Positions 10,905-22,689 are shown, numbered from the stretch's first letter. The stretch is DNA of 64,000 nucleotides from Talpa occidentalis (GCF_014898055.3 NW_023601433.1:82903106-82967105), one strand, 5' to 3'. Made by a program: numbers and translations. Notes: a model not told the origin generated them from the sequence alone.

Positions 10905-11460
10905 TCCAGTGCTACTTACCTATTACTAGAGAACAAATCACCCCAAAACTTAGTGGTTTAAAATAAACACAAGCATGTGTTATCGCATAGATTTTGTGGG
11001 TCAGAAAACTGGATATGGCTTTGCTGTGTCTTCTGCTTCGAGGTCTTTCATGCACTGCAACCAAGGTAACTACTAGGGCTGCAGTCTCATCTGAAGGCTC
11101 AACAGGGGGGATGATTCAACATCTCACAAGTTGTAGGATTGAGGGTCTCAGGTCTTTGCTAGTTTCACATTGCCATGTGGGCCTCTCTTTAGGGCTGTTC
11201 ATGATAGATGTCCACAAAGGAGAGTGAGCAAGAAAACTAGAGAAGATTCACAAGATAGAAGCAACCATCTCTTTGCAATCTCATTTTGAAAGTAATATCC
11301 TAGCATGTCAGTCATGTCCCTGCAGTAGGATGAGTAAGCCAACTCAGTACTCAAAGGGAAGCGTTTCTATAAGATTACTCCATATCATAAAATAAAGAAT
11401 ATTCAGTAGCAACATAAGGGGGTCACTGAGGGCAATAGTAGAAGCTATCTACCACACAGG
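10905..11460 (+). mobile_element. Ancient ~550-bp interspersed repeat, copy 1
   Basis: Begins CTTACCTATTACTAGAGAAC and continues with ACCCCAAAACTTAGTGG. Further along it has GGGCTGCAGTCTCATCTGAA and CATGTGGGCCTCTC, and it ends near CTATCTACCACAC. It is the same family as the interrupted copy at 21412-22275. I recognise the family from mammalian genomes but do not recall its name. Confidence 0.65.
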
Positions 11461-11630
11461 GATGCTGCCATGGAGTGGGGCACTTTTGATGCACTCAAGG
11501 AACTTATATTACAATGGAGGAGACTAAGAAGAATATGAATAAAGGCAAACATGAGGGTTTGCAGAGGATGTAGTCAGAGCACCAGCAGGAGCATGGTCCT
11601 GCATGTTGGAGATGCACCACCTATATGTCA

Positions 11631-11680
11631 CGTGAGTGGGGTAATGAGGTGAGTAATGGGGTAATGAGTGGGGTAATGAG
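11631..11680. repeat. Short tandem repeat (GTAATGAG-type)
   Basis: Four occurrences of GGGGTAATGAG-like units with irregular spacing, including GAGTGGGGTAATGAGGT twice. Confidence 0.75.
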
Positions 11681-11784
11681 GTCTGACATCCAAGAGTGAA
11701 AGAAGCAAGATCAGAACCCAGTTCAATTGATAACTCTGAGATAAATACTGAAAAGGCATATGGATGAATATTATGCTATTTCTG

Positions 11785-11945
11785 GCCTTCCTCTGCTCCA
11801 CCCATTCCCTATTTTATAGATGAAGAAATTAAGACTCTGGATTGCTAATTCCCTTGCCCAAGGTCCCAGCATAAGAGCTGGCAAAACCAGAACTTCAACC
11901 CAGATCTGTATGAAGCCAGAGTCCAAGCTCTGACTAACCTCAACA
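11785..11945 (-). repeat. MIR SINE fragment
   Basis: The reverse-oriented MIR core is visible: TTTTATAGATGAAGAAATTA, then CCCTTGCCCAAGGTCCCAGC and TTCAACCCAGATCTG. Confidence 0.75.
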
Positions 11946-12688
11946 GACTTCCCTTCCCTAACCCCCTCCCTGGCCTTTCTAGGAGACATACCCCAGATAT
12001 GTTCTCAGCTCAGCCTAGAAAACCATTTTCTTAAATATGGGTGAAAGCCTTCTCATGGGGGTTGCATGCAATATAAAAGATACAATGCAGCTTACTCAAA
12101 ATTTCCTTCCAGTTGCTGCATACTGAATCCAAAACAGCTTTTATGTTCTTTATCACTACAAAGCCCATGGTATTCTGTCTGTGTCTAGTAGAAATCTTTC
12201 TCTTCAGATCAAACAGCTACTCTTTCTTCTCTGATGCTGGGGAAGGAAAGTCTAGTCAGCCTGAAGCAGCAATGATACAAATAAGAGAAGAGACTTCAGG
12301 ATCATGTGGTCAAGGTTTAATATTCTGCTGAAATATTTCCTAGCACCTCCTGCTATAGTGCCCTGGTAGTGTGGATTACAGGGATAAAGCCAGGAAGGAT
12401 GGGCAAGATAGGCATCTGGAGAAGTAGAAGTGGATGGAGATAATTATCTCCATCTTCCTAAAGTACAGAACAATGCAACTTGAACATATGCATCATCGGG
12501 AGTGGTTTACACCTCAGTACACCTTCTCTCCAACATACCTACTGAACCAAAAGGAACACACATAGAACTACTTTACATTTAAGATTACTTTATAACCTGC
12601 GGGGCAGAAAAGTCTACCTCACCATCACTTAAAATCTAGAAATTATGAAATAAAAAACTAGATCATTTTGACTACTTATGCAAGATAG

Positions 12689-12702
12689 CATGCGCGTGTG
12701 CA

Positions 12703-12734
<32 letters not shown>
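12689..12734. repeat. Alternating purine-pyrimidine tract (CG/TG/CA)
   Basis: GCATGCGCGTGTGCACGTGC runs into CGCGCGCACAC and a (CA)n array. This is a long, almost unbroken alternation with a CG core. Confidence 0.92.
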
Positions 12735-12744
12735 TCTCATAAGC

Positions 12745-13058
12745 AAAGGCAAAAGACAAACTAGAGAAATTTGAGCTTATGTCACAAACAAAATGGCAAA
12801 CTTCATCATATGTAAAGAGCTCCTAGAAATAAAAAACACCAACCACTTAATAGAAAAAAATGAGCAAAGAATATGCTCGTTCTTTGAGCATATTCAAAAA
12901 AAAGTGAGAAAAGAATATGAACAGAGTTTATAAATAAAAAATACATGTGTTTCTTAACCATCACTCATGATCAAGGGTTTAAAATAAAATTGATAATGCA
13001 ATGCACTTTTTTGGCAAAGATATAAGGGAAACAAGAATTCTAAGGGAGATGTATGATT
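12745..13058 (+). mobile_element. Old LINE-1 (L1M-type) ORF2 fragment
   Basis: Contains GTAAAGAGCTCCTAGAAAT, then AATAGAAAAAAATGAGCAAAG and GAAAAGAATATGAACAGAG, then CTTTTTTGGCAAAGATATAA. The order matches the 3' third of old L1 ORF2. It is heavily mutated, with a local duplication around GAATATG. Confidence 0.65.
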
Positions 13059-13059
13059 G

Positions 13060-13265
13060 AACATTAGAGTCAGCTACACCGCATATCTTTGTTAGAATCC
13101 TGGGTCCGCCATGCAGTAGTTTATCTCTGACTTTGGGTACATGGCTTGATTATGTTAATCCTCAGTTTCTCATCTGTAGATGGGTCCTGTGTAAGGGGTA
13201 AATGAGATAGTACATGGAAAGCTCTTCCCACATGCCTGGAACATAGTAGGCACCCAACTCCTTTT
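13060..13265 (+). repeat. MIR SINE
   Basis: AGAATCCTGGGTCCGCCATG, then CTCAGTTTCTCATCTGTAGA, then GGGTAAATGAGATAGTACAT and GCCTGGAACATAGTAGGC give nearly the whole element. Confidence 0.85.
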
Positions 13266-13344
13266 CTAGGTTTGCTCAACTTGCAAGAATCAAAAGGGGA
13301 TTTAGCATAAAGAAAATGCAGCCTATAAAGACAAAGGAAGATTA

Positions 13345-14018
13345 CTCACCCTTTAAAAAAAAAAAAAGGAAGCCCTGTTACATTAAAAAAAAAAAATGTT
13401 TAAGTATAATATAAAAGGAAGCCCTGCCGTATGGGCCAACATGGATAACCTGGAGCCCAGGATGTTAAGTGAAATAAACCAGTCACAGAAGGACACTTAT
13501 GACATCATTTATGAGGTGTATTTAATATAACCAAAACTGGGCCTCCCTGGTGGCCTAGGGGTTAAGTCTCAGCACTACCACCACTACGGTCTGAGTTTGA
13601 TCCCCAGACAGGGTGTTGACCCATATATGGCACAGCAGACCTCTCCCATCTCACCTGCTGCTCCCCTTAGCAGTGTATTTTTTTTTTTCAGTAAATCTGC
13701 CTGTTCTGCTCCCCACTCTATCTCTGATGAATTCTCTCACCACCCACCCTACCCCTACCACATCTGGAATATACTCCAATTCTTCTATGAAAATTAAAAT
13801 AAAATTTTAAAATATAGCCAAAACTCACAGACACAGAGTAGAATGGAGGTCCCCATGCCTGGGGGGAGGGTAGAGATAAGGAGTTGTTCCATGGGTATGA
13901 AGTTTCAGTTCTGCCAGATGAGTCAGTTCTAGAGAGCTGTTTACAGTATGTGCCTATAGCTAACAATACTTTAAAGTGTGCTAAATGACATGTCAAATAT
14001 TCTTGCTACAATAAAAAG
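13345..14018 (+). mobile_element. Old LINE-1 3' end, interrupted by a SINE
   Basis: Left part: AACATGGATAACCTGGAGCC, then AAGTGAAATAAACCAGTCAC and GAAGGACACTTATGAC. Right part, after the SINE at 13539-13810: ACTCACAGACACAGAGTAG, GAATGGAGGTCCCCATGCC and AGTTTCAGTTCTGCCAGATG, ending near ATTCTTGCTACAATAAAAAG. This is an L1MA/L1MB-like 3'UTR. A segment AAAAGGAAGCCCTG is duplicated at its left end. Confidence 0.85.
13539..13810 (+). repeat. tRNA-derived SINE nested in L1
   Basis: Full-length older-subfamily copy with GTTAAGTCTCAGCACTACCA, followed by the family body. It carries a T-run insertion in the GTGTATTT...CAGTAAAT region. Target-site duplication AATATA(A/G)CCAAAACT flanks it (13524-13538 and 13811-13825), splitting the L1 3'UTR cleanly. 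Confidence 0.95.
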
Positions 14019-14084
14019 AGATGGGGATGGGGGAAAGTAGGGAAGATTCAGTCTTCCGAAGGACTCAATGTTGAACCTCAGGGG

Positions 14085-14268
14085 CAAAATATCTAACTTC
14101 ACTAAACCTTTATACCTTCAACTGTTAAATGGGGATAAAATCAGTTACCTTAGAGGGTTATCTAAGGATTCTATGACATCACCCAGGCAAAGTGTTTGGC
14201 ATGGTGCCTGGAACATAATAAAAGTCCAATTAATGCTTGTTGTGATTGTTTTGTTATCATCAGCAGCA
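14085..14268 (+). repeat. MIR SINE fragment, 3' part
   Basis: CAACTGTTAAATGGGGATAA, then CTTAGAGGGTTATCTAAGG, then GGTGCCTGGAACATAATA and TAATGCTTGTTGTG. Confidence 0.8.
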
Positions 14269-14602
14269 TCCCTATTACTCTAGTGCCCAGAAAGGCTGCC
14301 AAGAATTAATGTCCTACTATCGCACACTCCCCTGCACAGCAATCCTTTCCATCAGCTAAAGCGAAACGGCTGACAGGCAAGTCAAGATCTCCATCCCCAC
14401 CTTGGATGCAGGACTGTTCAATAAATTTCACAATCTAATAAAACATTCAAGGGACCCTAGGGGGTTGAAACTCTTCAAACTCAAAATTATAAAAACAAGT
14501 TATTTTTATCATAGCTAACAACCATCTCACTAGATGTCAACCACATGCTCATTCTTAGAATGAACAAAGCTTGCATCAAGTTTTGGCAAGTTTTCCAAGA
14601 CC

Positions 14603-14603
<1 letters not shown>

Positions 14604-14662
<59 letters not shown>

Positions 14663-14679
14663 CGGTGGATAGATAGATA
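14604..14679. repeat. (GATA)n microsatellite
   Basis: About 15 uninterrupted GATA units are followed by ATCGGTGGATAGATAGATA. Confidence 0.97.
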
Positions 14680-14799
14680 ATGTGATGCTAATATGACACA
14701 TTACCTTCACATTTTACTTTTTGCAGCAGGATCATAGAGAGGGTAATTTTTCAGAAATACTAGAGGGCTTCATCAATTTTCCTAAGGGCCTCTGTTTAG

Positions 14800-15070
14800 C
14801 CTTTGATACACAAATCAGTCTCGTTTGAAGCACCTGTCGTGTCACCTGGCCTGATGCTACCGCATTCTCATCCATCAAATGCTTGGCTTGTAATTAGAGC
14901 TGCTCTCCAGAAAAATTTTCATCCACTTTATGAAATCCTGCATCTTTTGCAAGATTTGCAATTCCACTTTGCAATGCATTTGCATCACGTTGGTGTCAAA
15001 CTGTCAGATGCCCGCAGCATCTGGGCAGCTACGAGGGCATATCCATTCAAAGTATGGAGGTGCTGGTAGG
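14800..15070. promoter_or_regulatory. Candidate non-coding regulatory element
   Basis: Non-repetitive sequence with a homeodomain-type TAATTA (14891-14896) and a POU octamer ATTTGCAT (14978-14985) inside GCAATGCATTTGCATCACG. A frame of 88 codons crosses it but resembles no protein I know. Motif clustering in unique DNA is suggestive only; conservation cannot be judged from one sequence. Confidence 0.3.
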
Positions 15071-18000
15071 TGGCTGAGCATGTGTAATGCAGGATAGGGT
15101 GTTGGGGTAGAGAATATGCCTATGAGTTTATTGATAATTAAATGAGTTTATTGGTCATCATCTGCAACATGATATTTGCTTCCCTAGCAACTTGGTACAA
15201 GATGGGCTCAAACAGTAAATTCTAAAATAATGGGATCTTCTGACCTTGTTTCTAGCCCCTGAGTGCACAGAGATGTCATCTGCTGTGGGTAACAGCTAAA
15301 GTTCTTGGCTTAAATTAGACTAAGTTTCTGTCCACAAAAACAAATATTTCTTGACTCAACCCTCCAGACACTTGAGCTCTCATTTTTTTTATTGTTTCAT
15401 ATGAATTATTTAGTTCAGACTTGCAGGAATTGTGCAAATGTCAAAAAATCTGGGTTTGGTAATAGTCTCTGTAATAATTCCTAATAGTTGAATAGCACTA
15501 AGCATGAAACAAAGAGTGATTATATGAATGGGTCTTCACTACATAAGAATTTATTATCCATCTCTAAGAGAGTAATGAGGTTTTATCTAGAAGCAAAAAG
15601 CCATTTATAATATAAAAAGAATTCATAAGTGAATGGCCACTTACAAAATTAATTCCCATTCAAACCTCACTCCCCACCTAATTGACTCATCTAGTGACCT
15701 GGAGCAAATCCTTTCACCCCTCTTGTCCTCAATTGCCTCATGTGTAAATTGAAAACAAAATTAGCCCAAAATGAAGATTTCCAATAGTTAAGATGAAACA
15801 TGGAAAAAAACTTTCAATCAGTAAACTGAAAAGCAAGGTACCTGCGAGCAGAACTCCACCGTGTCCTTCAATGTCACTTTTCCTTTATCCTATACTGATA
15901 GAACAATTGGTTTTAGTGGGACAGTCTGTTTCCAGCCTCCCTTGCAGCTACATGGGAATAGTGACAAGAAGACAAGAGAAATGCCCACAGAATGGAGGTA
16001 ATTTTTTTTTCCTGCCTTCATTTTCCTCTTTGCACCAGCTGCACTTGGTGGTGGAATACCTAGATAAGTGTCCATCATGAAAATACCCTAAGGATGATGA
16101 AGGATAAAAATAGAAGAAATCCACACCCTTAAGAACTCTGAGGATCAGAGCTACCATTCCAGCTGGCACAAAATCTGATGTGCAAGAGGAATAAGTGTCC
16201 ACCTCACTTGGTGGTTACTCAAGTGGTTACTTGAGTACATGGTTACTCAGAGCTGCCCTACCAGCAGCTGCACTGTATTCTACCCACCTTCCTGTCATGC
16301 CTCTTTTATTGGCCACACAATTAAATACACCTTCATTACGCAACCCCCACATGCAAGACCAACAAATTGGAGTCATTATTGACGAGTGGCTCGAAACATG
16401 AAATCAGATTAACTTCCTCCAAATCCAGTTCTACTCCTTCCTGACAACATGATAAGTGAAAGGGATTTAACCTATCTAAACTTTGGGTGGCAAATTATAA
16501 ATTGGGAATAATAAGAGTGGCATAATAATAAGGTTGGAATAAGTTTTAATAAGATTATGCACAGAAAACACCTAACACAATGACAAACCAACCGCTCAAA
16601 TGTTAGTTATTATTATAGGGAAAGGTGTTTTCAGGGCTTGGAGGAAGTCCCAAGACTAGGCTCATTGCAGGGAGTCGGGGAGGGGTATTTCTTCATCCAT
16701 GTTTTGTTCACCCTTTAAATGGATTTTCTTCTGAAAGGTGAACTTGTTTTGCCCTTGGCGATGTCCCAAATTCTCAGTGAAAAAAACATCAAAAGACCAT
16801 GGTGTCTCACTCTTTAGATTCGGTTTTGGTTTGGAAGATGGATGTCAAGAGTATGTGGAAAGCCAGGTGAGAGTGGATACCTACATCTTTCTGAGACAGC
16901 AGGGACACTGCTGGACCCTTTCACAGTGGGTGCCAGACAGGCACCTGCTCTAAAACAGAGGGACCTACATTTCTCAGGCTCCTTTGCCTTCTGGCATCCT
17001 GGTCCTCTCAGTCAATGGGACTGGTGAAAGTCTGGAGGGCAGAGGATCCTGCTAGATGACTTCTCACTCCACCTACCCATCCCAGTTTGGCAGCAGCGAT
17101 GGCTACTCCATGACCTTGGCTCTACTTGGAAGTCCTGGCACCTGGGCTTTGGTAATACAAGCTGCTTCTTTTTGACACTTCTTCTCAGAGGTATTGGTGA
17201 CTTCCTGCTACTGGTAATCTGTGAGTTGCCTTATTCTCTCCTATTTGCCTCTTCAGCATTTCCACTACCCAGGCATCAAATGCCCTGTATTAAATTCTCT
17301 CCACTTGAAGAACCTTTAATGATGCATGTTTTCTTCCAGACTCTGACAGTTACAACACGGTAATGCCAGTGCCAAATACATTGCATGTAGGTGTGAGGGC
17401 CATATTTGTTGCATGAATGAATACTTGGAGCAGGAAGATGTTAATATATGAACTTGTGCTTCCAACCACTAGAGGAACTATGAGGCTACAAACACCCCCT
17501 CTGGGTACTGACCTTGGTTCACAAAAGCTGGCCAACCCACCATACCAAAACATTCACTTTTCAAGGCCCCATTTCTAGTCTAGTCCCCCAAGGACCAAGC
17601 CTTCAGGTCCTGAACTCCCAAAAGCAGTGAAGAATTTCTTTGGGACACTTTCTCATGATAGGTTAGCCAGGCAGATGCAGGATAAAGGAGGAGTGTAGAC
17701 AAGGGGAGGGTGTAGTGAAAAGTGAGACTTCTCTGAGAGGCCAGTTATCTCCAGTGAAGACACTTGTGCTTTCAATGTTTGTAAATATCTGTTTGGCCCA
17801 AGAGTTCTCTCCCATAGAAACAGCTAATAAACCAAGCTGCCTGAGTTTATTCCCCAAGCCAAGACACATTCCGGGGCCTGATTACATCGCGGTTTTATTA
17901 TGGAAAAGAAGAGAGAGAGAGTGTAAGGGGTCAGGAAGGACAGACTCAGGGTAGAAAGCAGGAAACTGAGTCTTCAGGTTGATGATCTTTTGTCATAAGG

Positions 18001-19665
18001 TATCAGAACTACAGAGAAGTCAGAATCAGCCTCAGCTCTGCCCCCAAACAAGAGAACTCTCTTCACCTGGAGATGCAGGCCCTTTGGGCACATCATTTGA
18101 AGCAGGCAGCCACTTTACCATGAAACCAGACAAAACCTGGAATTGGCAAGTAGGTGGGAAGAGACCTAACTCTCTCCAAGAACAAGGCGGCCCCCAGGTG
18201 ATGTCAACGCAACTGACCTGCAGCCTTCACTGCAAGCAGCAAGGTGATGTGTTCCCATCTTGCTGGTGTTTGACAGTCAGGCACCCCAGGCCAGGCAGAG
18301 TGGTATTCCCCATGTGGTCGTAGCCAATGCATGTCCACGGTAGGACATGGGGCCAACCCAGGCTCCAGCCAGGGCTCCTTTCCAAGATGGTAACTCTCCT
18401 CCAAATGCTGACACGTGTGCCCTGCAGTTTTCTTGGAGGGTATTTGCCTCCAAGAATCCCACTGCTTGTGGCGATCTCAAGAGAAAGCAGCAAGGAAAGG
18501 CACATGCAGGTCAGTTTTGCTACTTGTTAGGGACTGAATTTCAGTGACTAAGGAAACAGTATTGTCAACGTGTGGTTTCGTTTTTCTTTTCATTTCCTCA
18601 AATCCAACAAACCCACATCACTTTTTTGTGACCTTGCTCTACAATCATAGATCTTTAAATTTGGCGGTGACTTTGACGTTCAACTCCTTCTGTAACAGCA
18701 GTGACTATACTGACTGTTCACCAAGCATTTACTATGTGCCTTTTGCACCATTTTATTTCATATGGTAACCCTTTGACCAAACCATTTCCCAAAACGTTCA
18801 TCTCACAATATACTCCACAAGCTAAGGATTCCATGGTCCAAAAGAGTTTGCAGAAATGTGGCCTCCCTGATCCTCAGGGGGGGAAAAAATCAGCATGGAC
18901 ATGAGTGTTGATACATTCTGGGAAGCTATGCAGTTAAGAATACCAGTGCGTGTTGTTAAAGCAAGTTGTTTCCCAAATATTTCTGCCCGTGGAATCCTTA
19001 TTTCCTGAAATCCAATTAGCATCCCATCCCATTCCAAACGGCGAGAAAGCTCGACCCCATAATACTACTCACTGACAAGTTTCATTAAGATGGAGACCTC
19101 CAGAGTCCTAGTCTCCAGCAATGAGAATTATTGATGAGGAGAAGCTCAACACTCTTAACTGGAAAAATAACGGTTAAGGGTCACTGTTTTATTTTTTTTA
19201 AGAGATTTAGAGTCTCAATATGAATTTTCTAAATGGGTGTATGGAGGATCTTCCCACACATCACCCACACCGGCCTCAGAGGCATTATCATGGATATTTA
19301 AACACCGACAAAGGTGCTGTTCACCCACCCGGCCTCCCCCCTTCCTGGCAGTCGATGGGAGATATTATCGGCAAGGAGTAAACAGGCCCAACCCCGGAGT
19401 CTTGGCCACCCCAGTGTGACATCAAACAGCTGCTCAGAGGCCTCGCGGTGCTCCCATCTCTCTCCTGCTGCACTTACTTACGACAAGTCAAGTTTCCCGG
19501 AGGGGGCTTCTCTTTGAAGTTCAAGGGAGCGGAGCACTGTGTATGGATGTGTTGCAAGGAAAACTGACATTCATCTTGCATGCAGCCATCTTTTCCATGA
19601 GAACTGAAGAGGGGGAAGAAGAGACAGAATGGGGCACTTCAGATCATGAAAATAATAGCACCAGC
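15071..19665. other. Long stretch of mostly unique non-coding sequence
   Basis: A weak MIR-like piece lies at about 15675-15780 (GTGACCTGGAGCAAATCC, then CTCAATTGCCTCATGTG). Beyond that I recognise no gene, RNA gene or mobile element. The short ORFs here look like chance frames. A small inverted repeat lies at 16217-16236. Confidence 0.35.
16217..16236. repeat. Small inverted repeat in a GGTTACT-rich tract
   Basis: ACTCAAGT (16217-16224) and ACTTGAGT (16229-16236) form an 8-bp stem with a 4-base loop. The motif GGTTACT is repeated three times between 16212 and 16248. Confidence 0.6.
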
Positions 19666-19669
19666 AACC

Positions 19670-19808
19670 AACATGATATTTACAAAGCATTTATTATTAG
19701 TGGCACTAATAAAAGTAAGAACTGTAATGGCTCCTTTTTCACAGATGGGGAAACTGAGGCTCAGCGAAGCTAAGAGACTTGCCCAAGGTCACCAGGCAGG
19801 TGAGTGGT
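19670..19808 (-). repeat. MIR SINE fragment
   Basis: Reverse MIR core: TTTCACAGATGGGGAAACTG, then AGGCTCAGCGAAGCTAAGAG and ACTTGCCCAAGGTCACCAG. Confidence 0.85.
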
Positions 19809-19809
19809 C

Positions 19810-20865
19810 AAGTTAGTTTGGCTCAGGACTAATTTCTCAGTTCTGAAAATCAGACAAGAGTGGGTTTCTTGGCCAAGCAAGAGGCAAAGACTTGTTTCTC
19901 CTAGAATTTTCTGCACTCCGAAGAAGACAGAGGTGCCAGACATGAATGGCACGCCTGGAGCCGCACCCCACTCTCCTGCCATGGTGGGAAGGGGGTGCAT
20001 GCCCTGTAGCTGCCGGTGTTGGGATGCGGTCACTCCACCTGCTCCAGGCACAGCCAGGCCTTAGAGGCACAGCAGCCAACACACAAAACACAAGGGCCCG
20101 ACCTTTCAAAAAGCGCTGGACATTCAAACACGCAAGGGCAGCGCAGGGAGAGTTGGCAGCGTCCACTAGAACCACACCCCTCTCTCAGCCCCATCTGTGC
20201 TACCAGGATCCACGGCTTTCTGCCCTGCTCCTCCCCACGTGAGGACAGAGGGCACACGGCAAAATTCTGAAAGACCCGGGCAGCCATGGAGAGAGCATAC
20301 TTCAGGTGGGTTGCGGGTGGGGCCTGCCAGCCTGTAGAGGGGGGCAATGGGGGAAACAAGGTGGCAAGGGGGTACCCAGCAAATCCAATAGTCATGCCAA
20401 ATAAAAGAAATGCCTCCACCTGGGAGTTCCCTCCAGCTCAACGGTCCGGCAAATTTCATCTTTTGTGGGCGTTTGAGTCAGCCTCCCAGTGGCCTCGCTA
20501 GTTGGGCTAATTCTGTGCTCTGCGAGGAAGACTTTTTTAAATGTGCAATGGTGAACACCCAGATGAACTTATCAAAGTACTTCCCCAGGGGACAGCCGCC
20601 CAGAGCAGAAGGAAGACAGAAGGCAATTCTGGGGGAAGACAATGGATGTGAGAAGTCCAGGAATGCAGGAGGAGAGAGGCAGCTCCCCAAGGAGGGGGTG
20701 CAGAGGGGGGAGGGGAAGGGAAGAAGAAAAAAACATCAGCCCTGAAGAGTGGCTGAGGCTGGGACAGAGGCAGAGGATGTCAAAGGCTCATCATTTACAT
20801 GGTCCTTTCTCTCCCATAGCAGATTTGATCCCCATTTTGCACACATATATGTCTTTCACACTATA
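19810..20865. other. Unique non-coding sequence, moderately GC-rich
   Basis: No interspersed repeat recognised. Several frames of 70-129 codons overlap on both strands in different phases, the pattern of stop-poor GC-rich DNA rather than of one gene. Confidence 0.35.
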
Positions 20866-20938
20866 GTATAAATGCTTGCTTATCTACTCCCACTCTAGGC
20901 TGCGAGCTCCTGGAAGGAGGCACCAAGGCTATTAGTTT
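20866..20938 (+). repeat. L2 LINE 3' fragment
   Basis: CTCTAGGCTGCGAGCTCCTG followed by GAAGGAGGCACCAAGG resembles the conserved 3' end of L2. It is cut by a SINE fragment. Confidence 0.5.
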
Positions 20939-21055
20939 GTGGCCTGGTGGCAATGCGTATGAGGGTAACTTCCAGCCACCGCAGCATGAGTTCGATCCCC
21001 GGCCACAGAGCTGACCCACATGGTGCAGCCTCTCACCCCAGGCTCTCCAGGTGCC
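20939..21055 (+). repeat. Degenerate tRNA-derived SINE fragment
   Basis: GGCCTGGTGGCAATG-type head, then CCACCGCAGCATGAG, B-box TTCGATCCCCGGCC and GAGCTGACCCACATGGTGCA. It then jumps to CTCTCACCCCAGG, so the middle of the element has been deleted. Confidence 0.75.
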
Positions 21056-21179
21056 ATTCCCCAAGCTTGATTATGCTGATGCCCATTCTGATTATTTAAG
21101 CCCATCCTTTGCTGGATGTTAAATATTTTTAATATGACCCTGCAAATCACTATGCTAAGGGCCCCTGCCTGTCTTTTCT

Positions 21180-21335
21180 GACTGAAGTGTTATAGAAATT
21201 CTTTGAGTGGCTACTGCTGCCAGCCCCACTTTACAGATGCAGATGCAGACACTGAGGCCCAGAGAGACAAGGTCATAGTATCCTGAAGTCATTCGCTTTG
21301 TCCATGTGGATAGAGCTAGTTTCTAGGCCACTACA
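21180..21335 (-). repeat. MIR SINE fragment
   Basis: CCACTTTACAGATGCAGATG, then GACACTGAGGCCCAGAGAGA and CAAGGTCATAGTATCCTGAA. Reverse MIR core with a GCAGAT duplication. Confidence 0.75.
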
Positions 21336-21411
21336 AGCAACCTGAAAAAGAATGCATTCATTCATACATTTAGTTATTCATCGGTTTCTTCACTCACTCA
21401 AGAAATACATA

Positions 21412-22275
21412 CCAAACTTACTATTCATTATCTGTGACTGCTCAACAATTTACCTCAAAACTTAGAGGCTTAAAATATAAACAAATATTCATGAGTTCAT
21501 TTTGTGGATCAGTAATTTGGAAGAAGCTTGGCTGAGTGGTTCTGGTTCTGGGCCCCTCATGAGGCTGAAGTCAAGATGTCAGCTGGGGCTTGACTGAGCT
21601 TGATCCACCTCTAAGATGGCACCCTCATGTAGCTAATAGTAGGAATGGGGGCCTCCCTGGTAGCACAAGGAGTTAAGTCTCAGCACTATGAAGCTATAGG
21701 CAGCCACTGCAGCATGAGTTCCATCCTGGCCAGGGAGCTACCCACATGGTGCAGCAGACCTCTCCTGTCTCCCTGCTGCTCCCCTCAGCAGTGGATTTCA
21801 GTAGATTCACCTGTTCTGCTCCCCACTCTACCTCTGGTGAATCCTCTCACCTCCCCTCACCTCTGGGTGTAATGCCTACACCCAGCTCTTGTATAAATAA
21901 ATTAAAAAAAAAAGTTTAAAAAGGCATTAAAAAAAACTATTAGTAGGAAGTCTTAGTTCCTTGTTGTCTGTTGATTGATAGGAGGCCTCAGTTCTTCACA
22001 GCATAGACCTTTCCACTGGGTTGTTTGAGATTCCTCATAACATGAACGTTAGCTTCCCCAGAGCAAGAGACCCAAGACAGAGTTGCAACATCTTTTATGT
22101 GGCTCACTGTGATTTTCTTAATGCCCTCTTGGATACACAGGCCAGGCCTATCCAACAAGGGAGGGCATTACACAAGGGCACGAACACTGATAAGCAAGGA
22201 TCATTGAAGGCCATTTTGAAAGACTCCCTACACAAGTACCTGCTCTGTACCACAGTTTCTGGCTTCTGAACAGAT
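21412..22275 (+). mobile_element. Ancient ~550-bp interspersed repeat, copy 2, split by a SINE
   Basis: Left part: ATTATCTGTGACTGCTCAAC, then ACCTCAAAACTTAGAGGC and CTGGGGCTTGACTGAGC. Right part resumes at about 21938 with TAGTAGGAAGTCTTAGTTCC and CTTCACAGCATAGACC. Same family as 10905-11460. Confidence 0.65.
21645..21937 (+). repeat. tRNA-derived SINE nested in an ancient repeat
   Basis: Full-length copy starting GGGGGCCTCCCTGGTAGCAC, with GAGTTAAGTCTCAGCACTA and an (A)n-rich tail. Target-site duplication CTA(A/T)TAGTAGGA lies at 21633-21644 and 21938-21949, with one mismatch. Confidence 0.93.
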
Positions 22276-22689
22276 TCATGGAGTGACAGGAGCTATGTAT
22301 ATGATCACACACATACACACACACAGATATGTGGTTTTACTTGAGGCTAGGAGATAAATGACATAATTATCTTAAACATGGGACAGAAAAAAGGCCCAGC
22401 CATGCGAGAAAGGCATGGCCAGAGTTCCATTTTCTGCCTCTTATTTCCTGTGTGTTTTTCAGTGAGAATTGAGCTTTTTAGTACCATTAGCTTCAGTTGG
22501 AAGATGGGGTCAATGTTAGTGACCACAAGGATGTAAGTGTTGAACACATCCCAAGTTGTGATACAGCTATTTTGTGAATGCATGAATAGGAAATTAAGAA
22601 GCTATGAGCATTTCAAAGAATACTTTGGGGCAGGCAGATTCTGTCTTGAGGGTTCCTTTGCTGATGTTGGTTAACAATTTTGTCAGTGA

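Noticed and set aside
14604..14679. CRISPR-like regular repeat
   Set aside because: A plain (GATA)n microsatellite; there are no spacers, and the genome is mammalian.
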